Positions 6,729 through 14,511 of a stretch of 64,000 bases of DNA are shown piece by piece; the stretch's first letter is position 1, and each line of letters begins with the position of its first letter. The notes under the pieces were generated by a model. It saw nothing but the letters and a program-made list of their open reading frames with translations. It did no database searches and was not told where the DNA came from. Made by a program: the position numbers and the translations under genes. Origin of the DNA: CALDUY01 sp046350255 (GTDB taxonomy: Bacteria > Planctomycetota > Planctomycetia > Gemmatales > Gemmataceae); assembly GCA_046350255.1 (NCBI GenBank), contig JAXMAV010000020.1:1-64000 (forward strand). Direction: 5' to 3'.

Positions 6729-8075
6729 ATGAACCTGACCGAACATCCGACTGTGCGACGCTTCCGCGAGAGCCACAGCGAACGACCCAGCCCCGCCGAA
6801 CCACGGAAACCGCTCGATGCGGCCTGGCTGCGCCAACTGTGCCTCGACTGCGGGGCAGACGACGCCGGCCTGGTCGAGATCAGCCGCCCGGCTCTGGACG
6901 ACCAGCGGGCCGACATCCTGCGGGCCTTCCCCCACGCCAGGACGCTCCTCAGCTTCGTCTGCCGGATGAACCGGGAGCCGATCCGCAGCCCCGCCCGCTC
7001 CGTCGCCAACCTGGAGTTCCACCACACCGGCGATCACGTCAACGAGGTCGCCCGCAAGGTCGTGGCGGCGCTCGAACGGCAGGGCGTCCCGGCGCTGAAC
7101 CCGGCGATGGGCTTTCCGATGGAGATGGACCACTTCAGCACGGGCAAGATTTGGATTGTCTCGCACAAACCGGTCGCCGTCGCCGCCGGCCTGGGGCACA
7201 TGGGTATCCACCGCAACGTCATTCACCCTCGTTTCGGCAACTTCATCCTGCTGGGCACGGTCCTGATCGGTGCCGAGGCGACCGCCTACGGCCAGCCGAT
7301 CTCGTACAACCCGTGCCTGGAGTGCAAGCTGTGCGTGGCGGTGTGTCCCGTGGGGGCGATTTCCCCGGACGGCCAGTTCAACTTCTCGGCCTGCTACACG
7401 CACAACTACCGAGAGTTCATGGGCGGCTTCACCGACTGGGTCGAGCAGATCGCCGACAGCAAGGACGCTCTGGACTACCGCAAGAAGGTGTCCGACCCGG
7501 AGTCGGCGTCGGTGTGGCAGAGCCTTTCCTTCGGGGCCAACTACAAGGCGGCGTACTGCCTGAGCGTCTGCCCGGCGGGGGAAGATGTCATCGGCCCCTA
7601 CCTCACCGACAAGGCCGGACACCTGCGGGAAGTCGTCCGCCCGTTAAAGGAGAAGGAGGAGACGGTCTACGTCGTCGCCGGCTCCGACGCCGAGGAGCAT
7701 GTGGCCCGGCGCTTCCCCCTCAAGACGGTAAAGCAGGTCGGCAGCGGCCTGCGACCCCGCTCGATCCAGCGCTTCCTGTTTGGCCTTTCTCTCACGTTCC
7801 AACCGGGGAAGGCTGCGAAGTTGAACGCCGTGTACCACTTCACCTTCACGGGCAAGGAACCGAACGAGGCGACCGTCACGATCCGGGATGGCACCTTGCG
7901 GGTCCAGGACGGCCACCGGGGCGAAGCAAACCTGACCGTGACGGCGGACAGCGAGACGTGGCTGGGGTTCGTGGCGAAGGAGCGGAGCCTGCTGTGGGCC
8001 TTGTTGCGCCGGCGCATCCGCATCAAGGGGTCGCCGAAACTGCTCGTGGCCTTCGGCAAGTGCTTCCCGTTGTAA
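6729..8075 (+). CDS. QueG-like ferredoxin oxidoreductase with C-terminal SCP2 domain
   Basis: This is a 448-residue cytoplasmic protein. The N-terminal 200 residues resemble the epoxyqueuosine-reductase/reductive-dehalogenase fold (GLGHMGIHRNVIHPRFGNFI). A 4Fe-4S motif CLECKLCVAVCP follows at about 196-207, and a further Cys pair in CLSVCPAG sits at 277-281. The usual complete second cluster motif is not seen. From about residue 335 to the end the sequence reads as an SCP2 sterol/lipid-binding-like domain (TFTGKEPNEATVTIRDGTLR, then the RIRIKGSPKLLVAFGKCFP ending). True QueG lacks this tail, so the substrate is probably a hydrophobic molecule and not queuosine tRNA; that is inference. It follows marR by 54 bp, with a copy of the palindrome in between. 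Confidence 0.8.
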   Translation: MNLTEHPTVRRFRESHSERPSPAEPRKPLDAAWLRQLCLDCGADDAGLVEISRPALDDQRADILRAFPHARTLLSFVCRMNREPIRSPARSVANLEFHHTGDHVNEVARKVVAALERQGVPALNPAMGFPMEMDHFSTGKIWIVSHKPVAVAAGLGHMGIHRNVIHPRFGNFILLGTVLIGAEATAYGQPISYNPCLECKLCVAVCPVGAISPDGQFNFSACYTHNYREFMGGFTDWVEQIADSKDALDYRKKVSDPESASVWQSLSFGANYKAAYCLSVCPAGEDVIGPYLTDKAGHLREVVRPLKEKEETVYVVAGSDAEEHVARRFPLKTVKQVGSGLRPRSIQRFLFGLSLTFQPGKAAKLNAVYHFTFTGKEPNEATVTIRDGTLRVQDGHRGEANLTVTADSETWLGFVAKERSLLWALLRRRIRIKGSPKLLVAFGKCFPL

Positions 8076-8120
8076 CGGCGGTTGTTAACGACAAGTTTCG
8101 ATCCTGAAAGGAGGCAGACG

Positions 8121-8576
8121 ATGTCAGACGACAAGACGGTTCAGGGCACCAACTTTACCTGTTTCCACGCCGGCCCGAGGGAGGGCTGGGCGCAGTTTCA
8201 CATGGACCCGCCTGAAGTCCCCCGGCCAGCCAGGGGCAAACTGTTCCTCCGGAAGTTCCTGGAGTCGGCGGGCCTGGAGATGTCGCTGAATGTGGTCCCG
8301 CCCGGTAAGGGCATCCCCTTCCTGCACCGGCACCGGGAGAACGACGAGGTTTACGTCGTCGTCGGGGGCCGGGGGCAGTTCCTCGTGGACGGCGAGTGCA
8401 TCGCCGTGCGGGAAGGCTCGGTCCTGCGTCTCGCCCCGGCGGCGGCACGGGCCTGGCGGAACGACTCCGACGCCCCGCTGTACTTCCTCTGCCTTCAGTA
8501 CCGGGCGGACAGCGTGATCCAGGGCGGCACCGCCGACGGCCTGAAGGTCGAGGGCACGCCCACCTGGCCGAACTGA
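8121..8576 (+). CDS. Cupin-domain protein
   Basis: This 151-residue cupin starts at an ATG preceded by AAAGGAGG; an upstream in-frame ATG at 8082 has no such site. The first cupin motif is HRHRENDEVYVVVGGRGQFLVDGE written across residues 70-95 (two histidines and a glutamate as metal ligands), and the second is in RLAPAAARAWRNDSDAPLYF, where the usual histidine is replaced. It is cytoplasmic. It follows the ferredoxin-SCP2 gene by 45 bp and may be cotranscribed with it. Function not predictable. Confidence 0.8.
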   Translation: MSDDKTVQGTNFTCFHAGPREGWAQFHMDPPEVPRPARGKLFLRKFLESAGLEMSLNVVPPGKGIPFLHRHRENDEVYVVVGGRGQFLVDGECIAVREGSVLRLAPAAARAWRNDSDAPLYFLCLQYRADSVIQGGTADGLKVEGTPTWPN

Positions 8577-8619
8577 ACTGGGGACCGGATCGCCCGCCAA
8601 CTCCAACGGAGAGACGACG

Positions 8620-9225
8620 ATGTCGATTCCACGACGCTGGGCCGTACTCGCATGCTTCGTGGCCGTGTGCGCCGCCGTGTTAGGCGGCGTTATTGCTTTC
8701 GGTGGTGTTGCGACCCATCGTCAGGAGGAAAGAGGGATGAACACCACTCGCATTTCCGTTGACCATGTTCGCCGGGCGACGGAGAAGCCCTTCGACGAGG
8801 TGACGAGAGCCTTCGAGCGGCAGTTGGGGCGGTTCGAGCCGAGCGTGTACCAGGCGTTCGCAGCGGGTGGGGACGCCGAAGAGGTCAGGGTGAAGATCGA
8901 GGCGATGGCCGGGCAGAGTGGCTTCATGCTGTTCGCCACGCAAGACCACGGCTCGTTGCTGCGCCTGGCCGGCCAGAAGCGTCGGGCGATCCAGTTTGTG
9001 GTTGGCAACCCGCTATTCGCCCTCCAGATGACGCAGCACGACATCCGGGCGAGCCTGTACGCCCCGCTGCGGGTGCTGATCTACGAGAACGCCGAAGAGA
9101 AGACCTGCGTGGAGTACGACAGGCCGTCCTCGCTGTTCGGCCAGTTCGGGGACGACCGCATCCCCCCCACCGCCGCCATGCTCGACCGGAAGCTGGAGGC
9201 GCTGGTGTCTGCGGCGATTGAATGA
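8620..9225 (+). CDS. DUF302 domain protein, possibly membrane-anchored
   Basis: This 201-residue protein has an N-terminal hydrophobic helix (WAVLACFVAVCAAVLGGVIA) and a DUF302 domain from about residue 55 (the HDIRASLYAPLRVLIYENAE motif and SSLFGQFGD near the end are characteristic). DUF302 proteins are small, often metal-linked or periplasmic, with no settled role. There is a second credible start: ATG at 8737 with AGGAGG upstream, which would give a 162-residue soluble form. The first start has only a weak GAGAG site. It lies 43 bp after the cupin gene on the same strand. Confidence 0.8.
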   Translation: MSIPRRWAVLACFVAVCAAVLGGVIAFGGVATHRQEERGMNTTRISVDHVRRATEKPFDEVTRAFERQLGRFEPSVYQAFAAGGDAEEVRVKIEAMAGQSGFMLFATQDHGSLLRLAGQKRRAIQFVVGNPLFALQMTQHDIRASLYAPLRVLIYENAEEKTCVEYDRPSSLFGQFGDDRIPPTAAMLDRKLEALVSAAIE

Positions 9226-9429
9226 ACCGACACGACGGGTCAGGAAAGGAGGCGTAGAGCAGCACTACCGGCTCTCTGCGTTCCGTGCCGCTGGCCGGTA
9301 TTGCGGCAGAGGTCGTCGTCCAGCGTCAGCGGCTACGGCGGGGCCGACGTTCGGGATGGTCTCCAGGTGGGCGATGTCGCCTCAGCTGACCAGCGGTCGA
9401 GTGGTTGCTTTTCGCTTCATCGTTGCCTC

Positions 9430-10224
9430 TCACACGATGGACCGGAGCAGGCCACCATCCACCCGCAGCGCTGCCCCGTTGGTAGCTGAAGAACGAGGGC
9501 TGCACACATAGGCCACCATCGCCGCCACTTCCTCCGGGGCCGCAAAGCGCCTGATGAGCGACGTCGGGCGAGCGGTGCGGAAGAACTCGGCCTCGACCGT
9601 CGCCGGCTCGGTGTTTTGCCCCTTCGCCAGGTCCTCCACGAACTTTTCCACACCCTCGGAGCGGGTCGGGCCGGGCAGCACCGAGTTGACCGTTACCCCG
9701 GTGCCTGCCGTCGTCTCGGCCAGGCCACGGGCCAGGGCGATCTGCGCCGTCTTGGTGACGCCGTAGTGGATCATCTCCACCGGAATGTTCACCCCCGACT
9801 CGCTGGAGATGAACACGACTCGCCCCCAATTCCGCTTGAGCATCCCCGGCAGGTAGAAGCGGCTCAACCGCACGCCGCTGAGGACGTTGACGTCGAAGAA
9901 GTGCTGCCAGTCCTCGTCGGGAATATCGGTAAACAGCTTCGGCTCGAAGATGCCCAGGTTGTTCACCAAAATGTCCAGCGCCGGGAGTGTTCCGGTCAAG
10001 AGGTCCACGCCCTCCTTCGTGCCGAGGTCCGCCGCCAACCCCGTCACCTGGGCGTCCTTGCTGTCTATTTTGATGCGCTGGACGGCTTCCTCGACCCGCC
10101 CCTTCGAGCGACCGTTGACCACGACCGCTGCCCCCTCCTGCGCCAGTAACGAGGCGATGGCGAAGCCGATCCCGGCGGTCGAGCCAGTGACCAGCGCCTT
10201 CTTGTTCGTCAGTTGCAAGTCCAT
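9430..10224 (-). CDS. Short-chain dehydrogenase/reductase (SDR)
   Basis: This is a 264-residue classical SDR. It has the cofactor motif TGSTAGIG (residues 13-20), an NN-G motif in DILVNNLGIFE, the catalytic serine in FISSESG (about 141) and YGVTK (Tyr154, Lys158). The arginine at RSKGR after strand two suggests NADP(H) preference. The C-terminus GAALRVDGGLLRSIV is complete. The substrate is unknown. The gene is followed on the minus strand by nothing recognisable and is preceded by the VOC gene, with 51 bp between them. Confidence 0.9.
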   Translation of the reverse strand: MDLQLTNKKALVTGSTAGIGFAIASLLAQEGAAVVVNGRSKGRVEEAVQRIKIDSKDAQVTGLAADLGTKEGVDLLTGTLPALDILVNNLGIFEPKLFTDIPDEDWQHFFDVNVLSGVRLSRFYLPGMLKRNWGRVVFISSESGVNIPVEMIHYGVTKTAQIALARGLAETTAGTGVTVNSVLPGPTRSEGVEKFVEDLAKGQNTEPATVEAEFFRTARPTSLIRRFAAPEEVAAMVAYVCSPRSSATNGAALRVDGGLLRSIV

Positions 10225-10275
10225 CGTTGCCTCCGTCGATGCTGCGACAGCCGTCGGTTTCGCCGGGGGAGCGGG

Positions 10276-10827
10276 TTACAAGTCTCGTGGGCCGGACCCC
10301 ACCTGTGAGGCGCTCGTCGCTGTATCTGCTTGAACTTCATTCAACAAGTCGTTCAGGTCGAGCCGCCGGGAGAACATCGCCAATTCACCCTGTGGCGTCC
10401 GGGGCCACGCCTCCTGCGGGCGATCCCAATACAGTTCGACGCCGTTGTCGTCGGGGTCACGCAGGTAAATCGCCTCGCTGACACCATGATCGCTGGCCCC
10501 GTCGAGTGGGACGTGCGCCTGGAGAACTCGACGAAGGGCGTCGGCGAGCGCTCGCCGGGTCGGGTACAGGATGGCAGTGTGGTACAGGCCCGTGGTGCCC
10601 GGAGGCGGAGGCGATCCACCCAGGCTCTCCCAGGTATTCAGACCGATGTGGTGGTGGTAGCCTCCCGCAGACACGAACGCTGCCTGCGTCCCGTAACGCT
10701 GGGTTAGCTCGAAGCCAAGGACGCCACAGTAGAACCGCAGCGCCCGCTCCAGGTCGGCGACCTTCAAGTGGACGTGGCCGATGCGCACCTGCGGAGCAAT
10801 CCGGTCGGTCGTTGCGTCGGTGCTCAT
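10276..10827 (-). CDS. VOC family (catechol 2,3-dioxygenase-like) protein
   Basis: This 183-residue vicinal-oxygen-chelate protein starts its fold with IGHVHLKVADLERALRFYCG (metal-binding His). It continues with GYHHHIGLNTWES (second metal-site region) and ends the second beta-alpha-beta unit with YLRDPDDNGVELYWDRP (glutamate ligand). This is a CatE-like arrangement in which one polypeptide carries both half-sites. It could be a ring-cleaving dioxygenase or another metal-dependent lyase. The last 25 residues are low-complexity. It precedes the SDR gene on the same strand. Confidence 0.85.
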   Translation of the reverse strand: MSTDATTDRIAPQVRIGHVHLKVADLERALRFYCGVLGFELTQRYGTQAAFVSAGGYHHHIGLNTWESLGGSPPPPGTTGLYHTAILYPTRRALADALRRVLQAHVPLDGASDHGVSEAIYLRDPDDNGVELYWDRPQEAWPRTPQGELAMFSRRLDLNDLLNEVQADTATSASQVGSGPRDL

Positions 10828-10952
10828 GATCGCCCCTCCCGTGCTGTACTCACACGCAGGTCGTTTGCAGCCGCTCCTCGGTCAAAGCCGGCCTCGACGG
10901 GTTGAGCGAGGCCACTCGCTTTCGCAGGAACGCTATCTCCGGGCAGCGGGGC

Positions 10953-12065
10953 TCATCGTAGCACGAGAACGGCTTCCTCGCACTCCGGGTATCGCTCGCT
11001 GGCGGGCGAGAGGCGGACTTCCTCGATGACGAACCCGCACTTCTGGAGTACCCGCAGGGACGCCCCGTGGCTGGTGGCGGCGGTGGCGACCAGAGGACGC
11101 TTGGTGACTTCCTGCAAAAGCAGGTGGAGCGCCTGACTGGCGATACCCATGCCCCAGTATCCCCGTTCGATCCAGTACCCGACGTGATCCTGACCGTCCA
11201 TCGGGAAGCAGGAGATGTACCCAACCATCGCCTCGCCGACGAGGACGGCCCTGATGGTATTCCCCGGATCGGCCAGCGCCTTCGCCCAATGCGAGTCGAA
11301 CGCCTCTCCGGTACGGGGGATCGTGACTGCCATGCGGTTCGCCTCCGGGTCGAGTTGCATGGCGTACATTCGGGGGAGGTCGTCCGGCTGAACCGGGCGG
11401 AGCCCCACCACGTCGGTAGTCACCGCTGTAACCCCCTCGACCGAGTGACCGGCCCTCCGCAGGGCAGCAACCGCCACTCGGAACTCTGCCTCCTTGACGA
11501 ACAGGTAGTCGGTGTCGAATGTCGAGACGACGAAGATGCCGACGCCGGCCGCCGCCACCGGCCTTGTGAGCGAGGCCAGCACGCCGACGAGCGTGAACGG
11601 CATCGCCCCGGCCACCCGCAGGCAGCGCCAGCCAACTTCAGCCTGCGTTCCTGAGGGAACCGCTTCCTGCCGGCACACCACCGACAATTCATCGACCGTG
11701 CGGGTAACGCTGAACAAATCGCCCGCCGTTGCCCAGGGCGGTATCGCAGAGCCGGGCGGCAGTTTGCACACGGCGAACCGCCCGCCGACGCCAAGCAGCG
11801 TCAGCGGCGGGGAGGCCGAACTCTGGCCCGGCACGGCGACGAACGCCTCGCCGGCCCGCACGATGATTGGCTCCGGGAGGTCCACCCAGCCGCCGTCTCC
11901 AACCGTCGCCGTCGCCAGTAGGCCCAGGCGCTCGCCACTGTCGGCGTCAATCTTGAAGACTTCCACCTGCCGCCCGGTCTCGACGCCTTCCAGGTGAAAG
12001 CCCGGGATGATCCGGTCGTCAGCGAACCGGAAGGTGAAGTGCGGGTCGTGGTAAAGCGGTAGCAT
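10953..12065 (-). CDS. ACT-domain/GNAT acetyltransferase fusion
   Basis: This is a 370-residue protein taken from the ATG at 12065; an upstream ATG at 12107 overlaps the preceding gene. Residues 1 to about 85 form an unassigned beta-rich domain (LPLYHDPHFTFRFADDRIIP). About residues 90-210 match the ACT-type 'CASTOR-like' small-molecule-binding module (RFAVCKLPPGSAIPPWA, FSVTRTVDELSVVCRQEAVP, GVGIFVVSTFDTDYLFVKE). From about residue 225 a GNAT N-acetyltransferase domain follows (VGLRPVQPDDLPRMYAM, then GYWIERGYWGMGIASQALHL with the acetyl-CoA loop). An ACT regulatory domain joined to a GNAT enzyme suggests amino-acid-controlled acetylation, which is inference. Confidence 0.8.
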   Translation of the reverse strand: MLPLYHDPHFTFRFADDRIIPGFHLEGVETGRQVEVFKIDADSGERLGLLATATVGDGGWVDLPEPIIVRAGEAFVAVPGQSSASPPLTLLGVGGRFAVCKLPPGSAIPPWATAGDLFSVTRTVDELSVVCRQEAVPSGTQAEVGWRCLRVAGAMPFTLVGVLASLTRPVAAAGVGIFVVSTFDTDYLFVKEAEFRVAVAALRRAGHSVEGVTAVTTDVVGLRPVQPDDLPRMYAMQLDPEANRMAVTIPRTGEAFDSHWAKALADPGNTIRAVLVGEAMVGYISCFPMDGQDHVGYWIERGYWGMGIASQALHLLLQEVTKRPLVATAATSHGASLRVLQKCGFVIEEVRLSPASERYPECEEAVLVLR

Positions 12066-12066
12066 T

Positions 12067-12300
12067 TTACTCCCCTTGCGCCCACACCCGCACGTCGTCG
12101 CCGTCATCCACCTCGACGTGCACGACGTTCGGGCGACAGCAGACCGGGCAATCCTTGACGTGCTCCTGGCTCGTCCCCGCCGACAGGCCGATGTTCGGGT
12201 AGGCCGGGTCGGTCGTGGACACCTGGCACAGAAGGACCCGTGACCCCCTGGGAGTTACGACCTCCCGCACCCTGGCGCACGTCTCGCACAGGCTCCGCAT
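12067..12300 (-). CDS. Cysteine-rich chimeric small protein (CETC + CPxCG-type tail)
   Basis: This is 77 residues from the ATG at 12300. The first half (RSLCETCARVREVVTPRGSR, VLLCQVS) looks like a short conserved cysteine protein often seen in planctomycetes. The second half (HVKDCPVCCRPNVVHVEVDD) is the C-terminal part of the CPxCG-motif cysteine-rich family. That family normally begins with its own CPxCGE pair, which is missing here. The four-cysteine sites of both families are thus each half present, and together could still make a zinc site. Most likely two small genes were joined by a deletion. The stop is 2 bp from the ACT-GNAT start, so they are coupled. Confidence 0.6.
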   Translation of the reverse strand: MRSLCETCARVREVVTPRGSRVLLCQVSTTDPAYPNIGLSAGTSQEHVKDCPVCCRPNVVHVEVDDGDDVRVWAQGE

Positions 12301-12695
12301 GGCCTCGTCTCTCCGCTGATCGCATCGCCTGCATCCTGGCCGCGACGGCCTGGGCATTCAGATAGGATAACCACCGGCTGACCGTCAGGCCGCACCACCT
12401 CGTCGTGGTAACTGCCAGCGAAGCGTGCCATTGGTGGCGAAACAAACCGGGTAGTGGAGTGCAGGAGGCCTGATGGACCTGGCGTTCAGCGAGGGCAGGC
12501 CGAGGGCGTGGTTCGTGGTGATTCCCGGTCGGGCCTCTGACAATACCGGCCACCCTCTCAGGCTCGGAAGGGTGGCCGGTTGATGTAACGATCTCGATTC
12601 AGCGATGCACCTTGAATGCACCTGATTCGGTGTGTTTCCTGTTTTTCGGAATCGCCACAGATCGTTGATTTTTCAGCAAGTTGTGGCGATCAGGC
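12301..12695. other. Intergenic stretch between accessory genes and nuo operon
   Basis: No supported gene in this 395-bp gap. It holds an 11-bp perfect inverted repeat (12546-12579) and a 36-codon + strand frame (12473-12583) with a GGAGG upstream but no recognisable content. It contains the start side of the cysteine-rich gene and the end of the nuo operon. Confidence 0.5.
12546..12579. terminator. Inverted repeat, possible nuo operon terminator
   Basis: CCGGCCACCCT (12546-12556) and AGGGTGGCCGG (12569-12579) form an 11-bp perfect stem with a 12-nt loop. It lies about 115 bp downstream of the nuoD stop on the minus strand. There is no T-run on either side, so factor-independent termination is uncertain. 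Confidence 0.4.
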
Positions 12696-13928
12696 TCACC
12701 GATCAATCTCGCCCATGACGATGTCGATGCTGCCGACGACGGCGGGGACGTCGGCGATGAGGCAGCCGTGGCAGATGGCGTTGGTGACGCTCAGGTTCAG
12801 CAGGCTCGACGATTTGGCGCGCACGCGCATGGGAACCGCCTGCTTGCCCGGGGCGGCGACGACGTGGAAGCCCATGGCGCCACGGGGGCACTCGGTCTCG
12901 AAGTAGGCCTCGCCTGCTGGAAGATGCCGTGGGGGTTCGATCCGGTGGGCTCCCGTGGCGCTGGGATAGCGCGCCATGGCCTGACGCACCAGCTTGATAC
13001 TTTCCACCACCTCCAGCATGCGCACGAAGAAGCGGTGCCAGCAGTCGCCCAGGACCGCCTCCCGCGGGGTGCGGAACGGCACCCCGTAGAAGTCGTCGTC
13101 GAACGGGGGAATCACTGCGCGGAAGTCGTACGTCTCGTAGCCACAGTACGGTTCGATCTTGCGCAGATCCCAGGCAGGATCCCCGGCCTTGCGGTTCAAC
13201 GAGCCGCGCAGCATCGGGCCCGAGCACGCGTGTGACAGGGCCAGGTCGCGCGAGAGGACGCCGATGCCCGCCGTGCGCTTGACGAAGATCTGGTTCGTCG
13301 TCAGCAGGGCGTGATACTCGAGAATCCGCGGCTCGAAATAGTCAAGGAACTGCCGGCAGCGTTCGAGCCAGCCGGGTGGGAGGTCGTCGTGGACGCCGCC
13401 GATGGTGATGTAGCTGTAGGTCAGGCGGGCGCCGCACAACTCCTCGAACAGGTCGAGGATCATCTCACGCTCGCGGAAGGCATAGAGGAACGGACTGAAC
13501 GTCCCCAGGTCGAGCCCATAGGCACCCATGCCGACTAGGTGGCTGGCGATCCGGTTCAGTTCGGCGATCAGGACACGCAGGACGTTCGCCTTCTCGGGCA
13601 GCTTCATGCCGCAGAGCTTCTCGACGGCCAGGGAGTAGGCCAGGTTCATGTTCATCCCGGCCAGGTAATCCATGCGGTCGGTATAGGGGATGAACTGAAT
13701 GGGCGTGACGTTCTCGCCGACCTTCTCGGCGCAGCGATGCAGGTAGCCCAGGTGGGGGGTCACCTCAGAGATGATCTCGCCGTCGGCGCGGAGCACCAAC
13801 CGCAGGACGCCATGCGTGCTGGGATGCTGCGGCCCCATGTTGACCAGCATCTCATCGGTGCGGACGTCGAACTCGATGACCGTGGGGTCGGCGCTTGGGG
13901 TGTTCCTCGGTGGGGTCGCCGTACTCAT
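12696..13928 (-). CDS. nuoD: NADH-quinone oxidoreductase subunit D
   Basis: This 410-residue 49-kDa subunit of complex I forms the quinone pocket in the peripheral arm together with NuoB. The conserved quinone-site histidine is in NMGPQHPSTHGVLRL near the start; GYLHRCAEKVGENVTPIQF, NRIASHLVGMGAYGLDLG and the C-terminal VPAVVGSIDIVMGEIDR are all canonical. It is the last gene of the operon, 24 bp after nuoC. Length is normal for a separate (not CD-fused) NuoD. Confidence 0.97.
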   Translation of the reverse strand: MSTATPPRNTPSADPTVIEFDVRTDEMLVNMGPQHPSTHGVLRLVLRADGEIISEVTPHLGYLHRCAEKVGENVTPIQFIPYTDRMDYLAGMNMNLAYSLAVEKLCGMKLPEKANVLRVLIAELNRIASHLVGMGAYGLDLGTFSPFLYAFREREMILDLFEELCGARLTYSYITIGGVHDDLPPGWLERCRQFLDYFEPRILEYHALLTTNQIFVKRTAGIGVLSRDLALSHACSGPMLRGSLNRKAGDPAWDLRKIEPYCGYETYDFRAVIPPFDDDFYGVPFRTPREAVLGDCWHRFFVRMLEVVESIKLVRQAMARYPSATGAHRIEPPRHLPAGEAYFETECPRGAMGFHVVAAPGKQAVPMRVRAKSSSLLNLSVTNAICHGCLIADVPAVVGSIDIVMGEIDR

Positions 13929-13952
13929 GATGTCTCCAGGGCGATGGGTCGG

Positions 13953-14483
13953 TCAGCGGCCGCGGATACCATGGTATTCCAGCGGGAACTCATAATCCTT
14001 GCGGAGAGGATGGCCCTCCCAATCTTCCGCGAGAAGCAGACGGGTGAGGTTGGGGTGCCCCACGAAAAAGATACCCACCAGGTCGTAGACCTCGCGCTCG
14101 TGCCAGTCGGCCGAGCCATACAGACCGGTCAGGCTCGGCACCTCGGGCAGCATCCCGGGATGATTGTTCTTCCAGCGCGGCAGAATCAGCTTGAGGGTGA
14201 AGCGATGGCGGTGGGTGAAACTCTGCAGGTGGTAGACGACCTCGAGATGCGGTTCAAAGCCGGCCCGGGCGGCCTTTTTCGGGTCGGTTTCGAGGTAATC
14301 CACCCCCGAGATGTTGTGCAGCAGGTGGAACGCCAGGCGGGAATCCTCGCGCAGGAAGCGGACAATCTCCACCAGGTCCTCGGGCTCGACGACGATGAAC
14401 GGATCGAGCGCCTCCAGGGAACGAGAACGGATCTTCGGGCCGAACTGCTCTTCCAGCAGGGCCACGATCTCGGCAGCGGTCAT
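13953..14483 (-). CDS. nuoC: NADH-quinone oxidoreductase subunit C
   Basis: This is the 176-residue 30-kDa subunit of complex I. It has FHLLHNISGVDYLE in the N-terminal half and the family signature WHEREVYDLVGIFFVGHPNL followed by RLLLAEDWEGHPLRKDY. It packs between NuoB/NuoD and the rest of the peripheral arm and has no cofactor. It sits 28 bp after nuoB and 24 bp before nuoD in the same operon. Confidence 0.96.
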   Translation of the reverse strand: MTAAEIVALLEEQFGPKIRSRSLEALDPFIVVEPEDLVEIVRFLREDSRLAFHLLHNISGVDYLETDPKKAARAGFEPHLEVVYHLQSFTHRHRFTLKLILPRWKNNHPGMLPEVPSLTGLYGSADWHEREVYDLVGIFFVGHPNLTRLLLAEDWEGHPLRKDYEFPLEYHGIRGR

Positions 14484-14511
14484 GGACCACCTCGCGCGGA
14501 AGGAGACGGAA

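Noticed and set aside
12473..12583. 36-codon + strand frame with GGAGG upstream
   Set aside because: No recognisable content, overlaps an inverted repeat, and many such short frames arise by chance.
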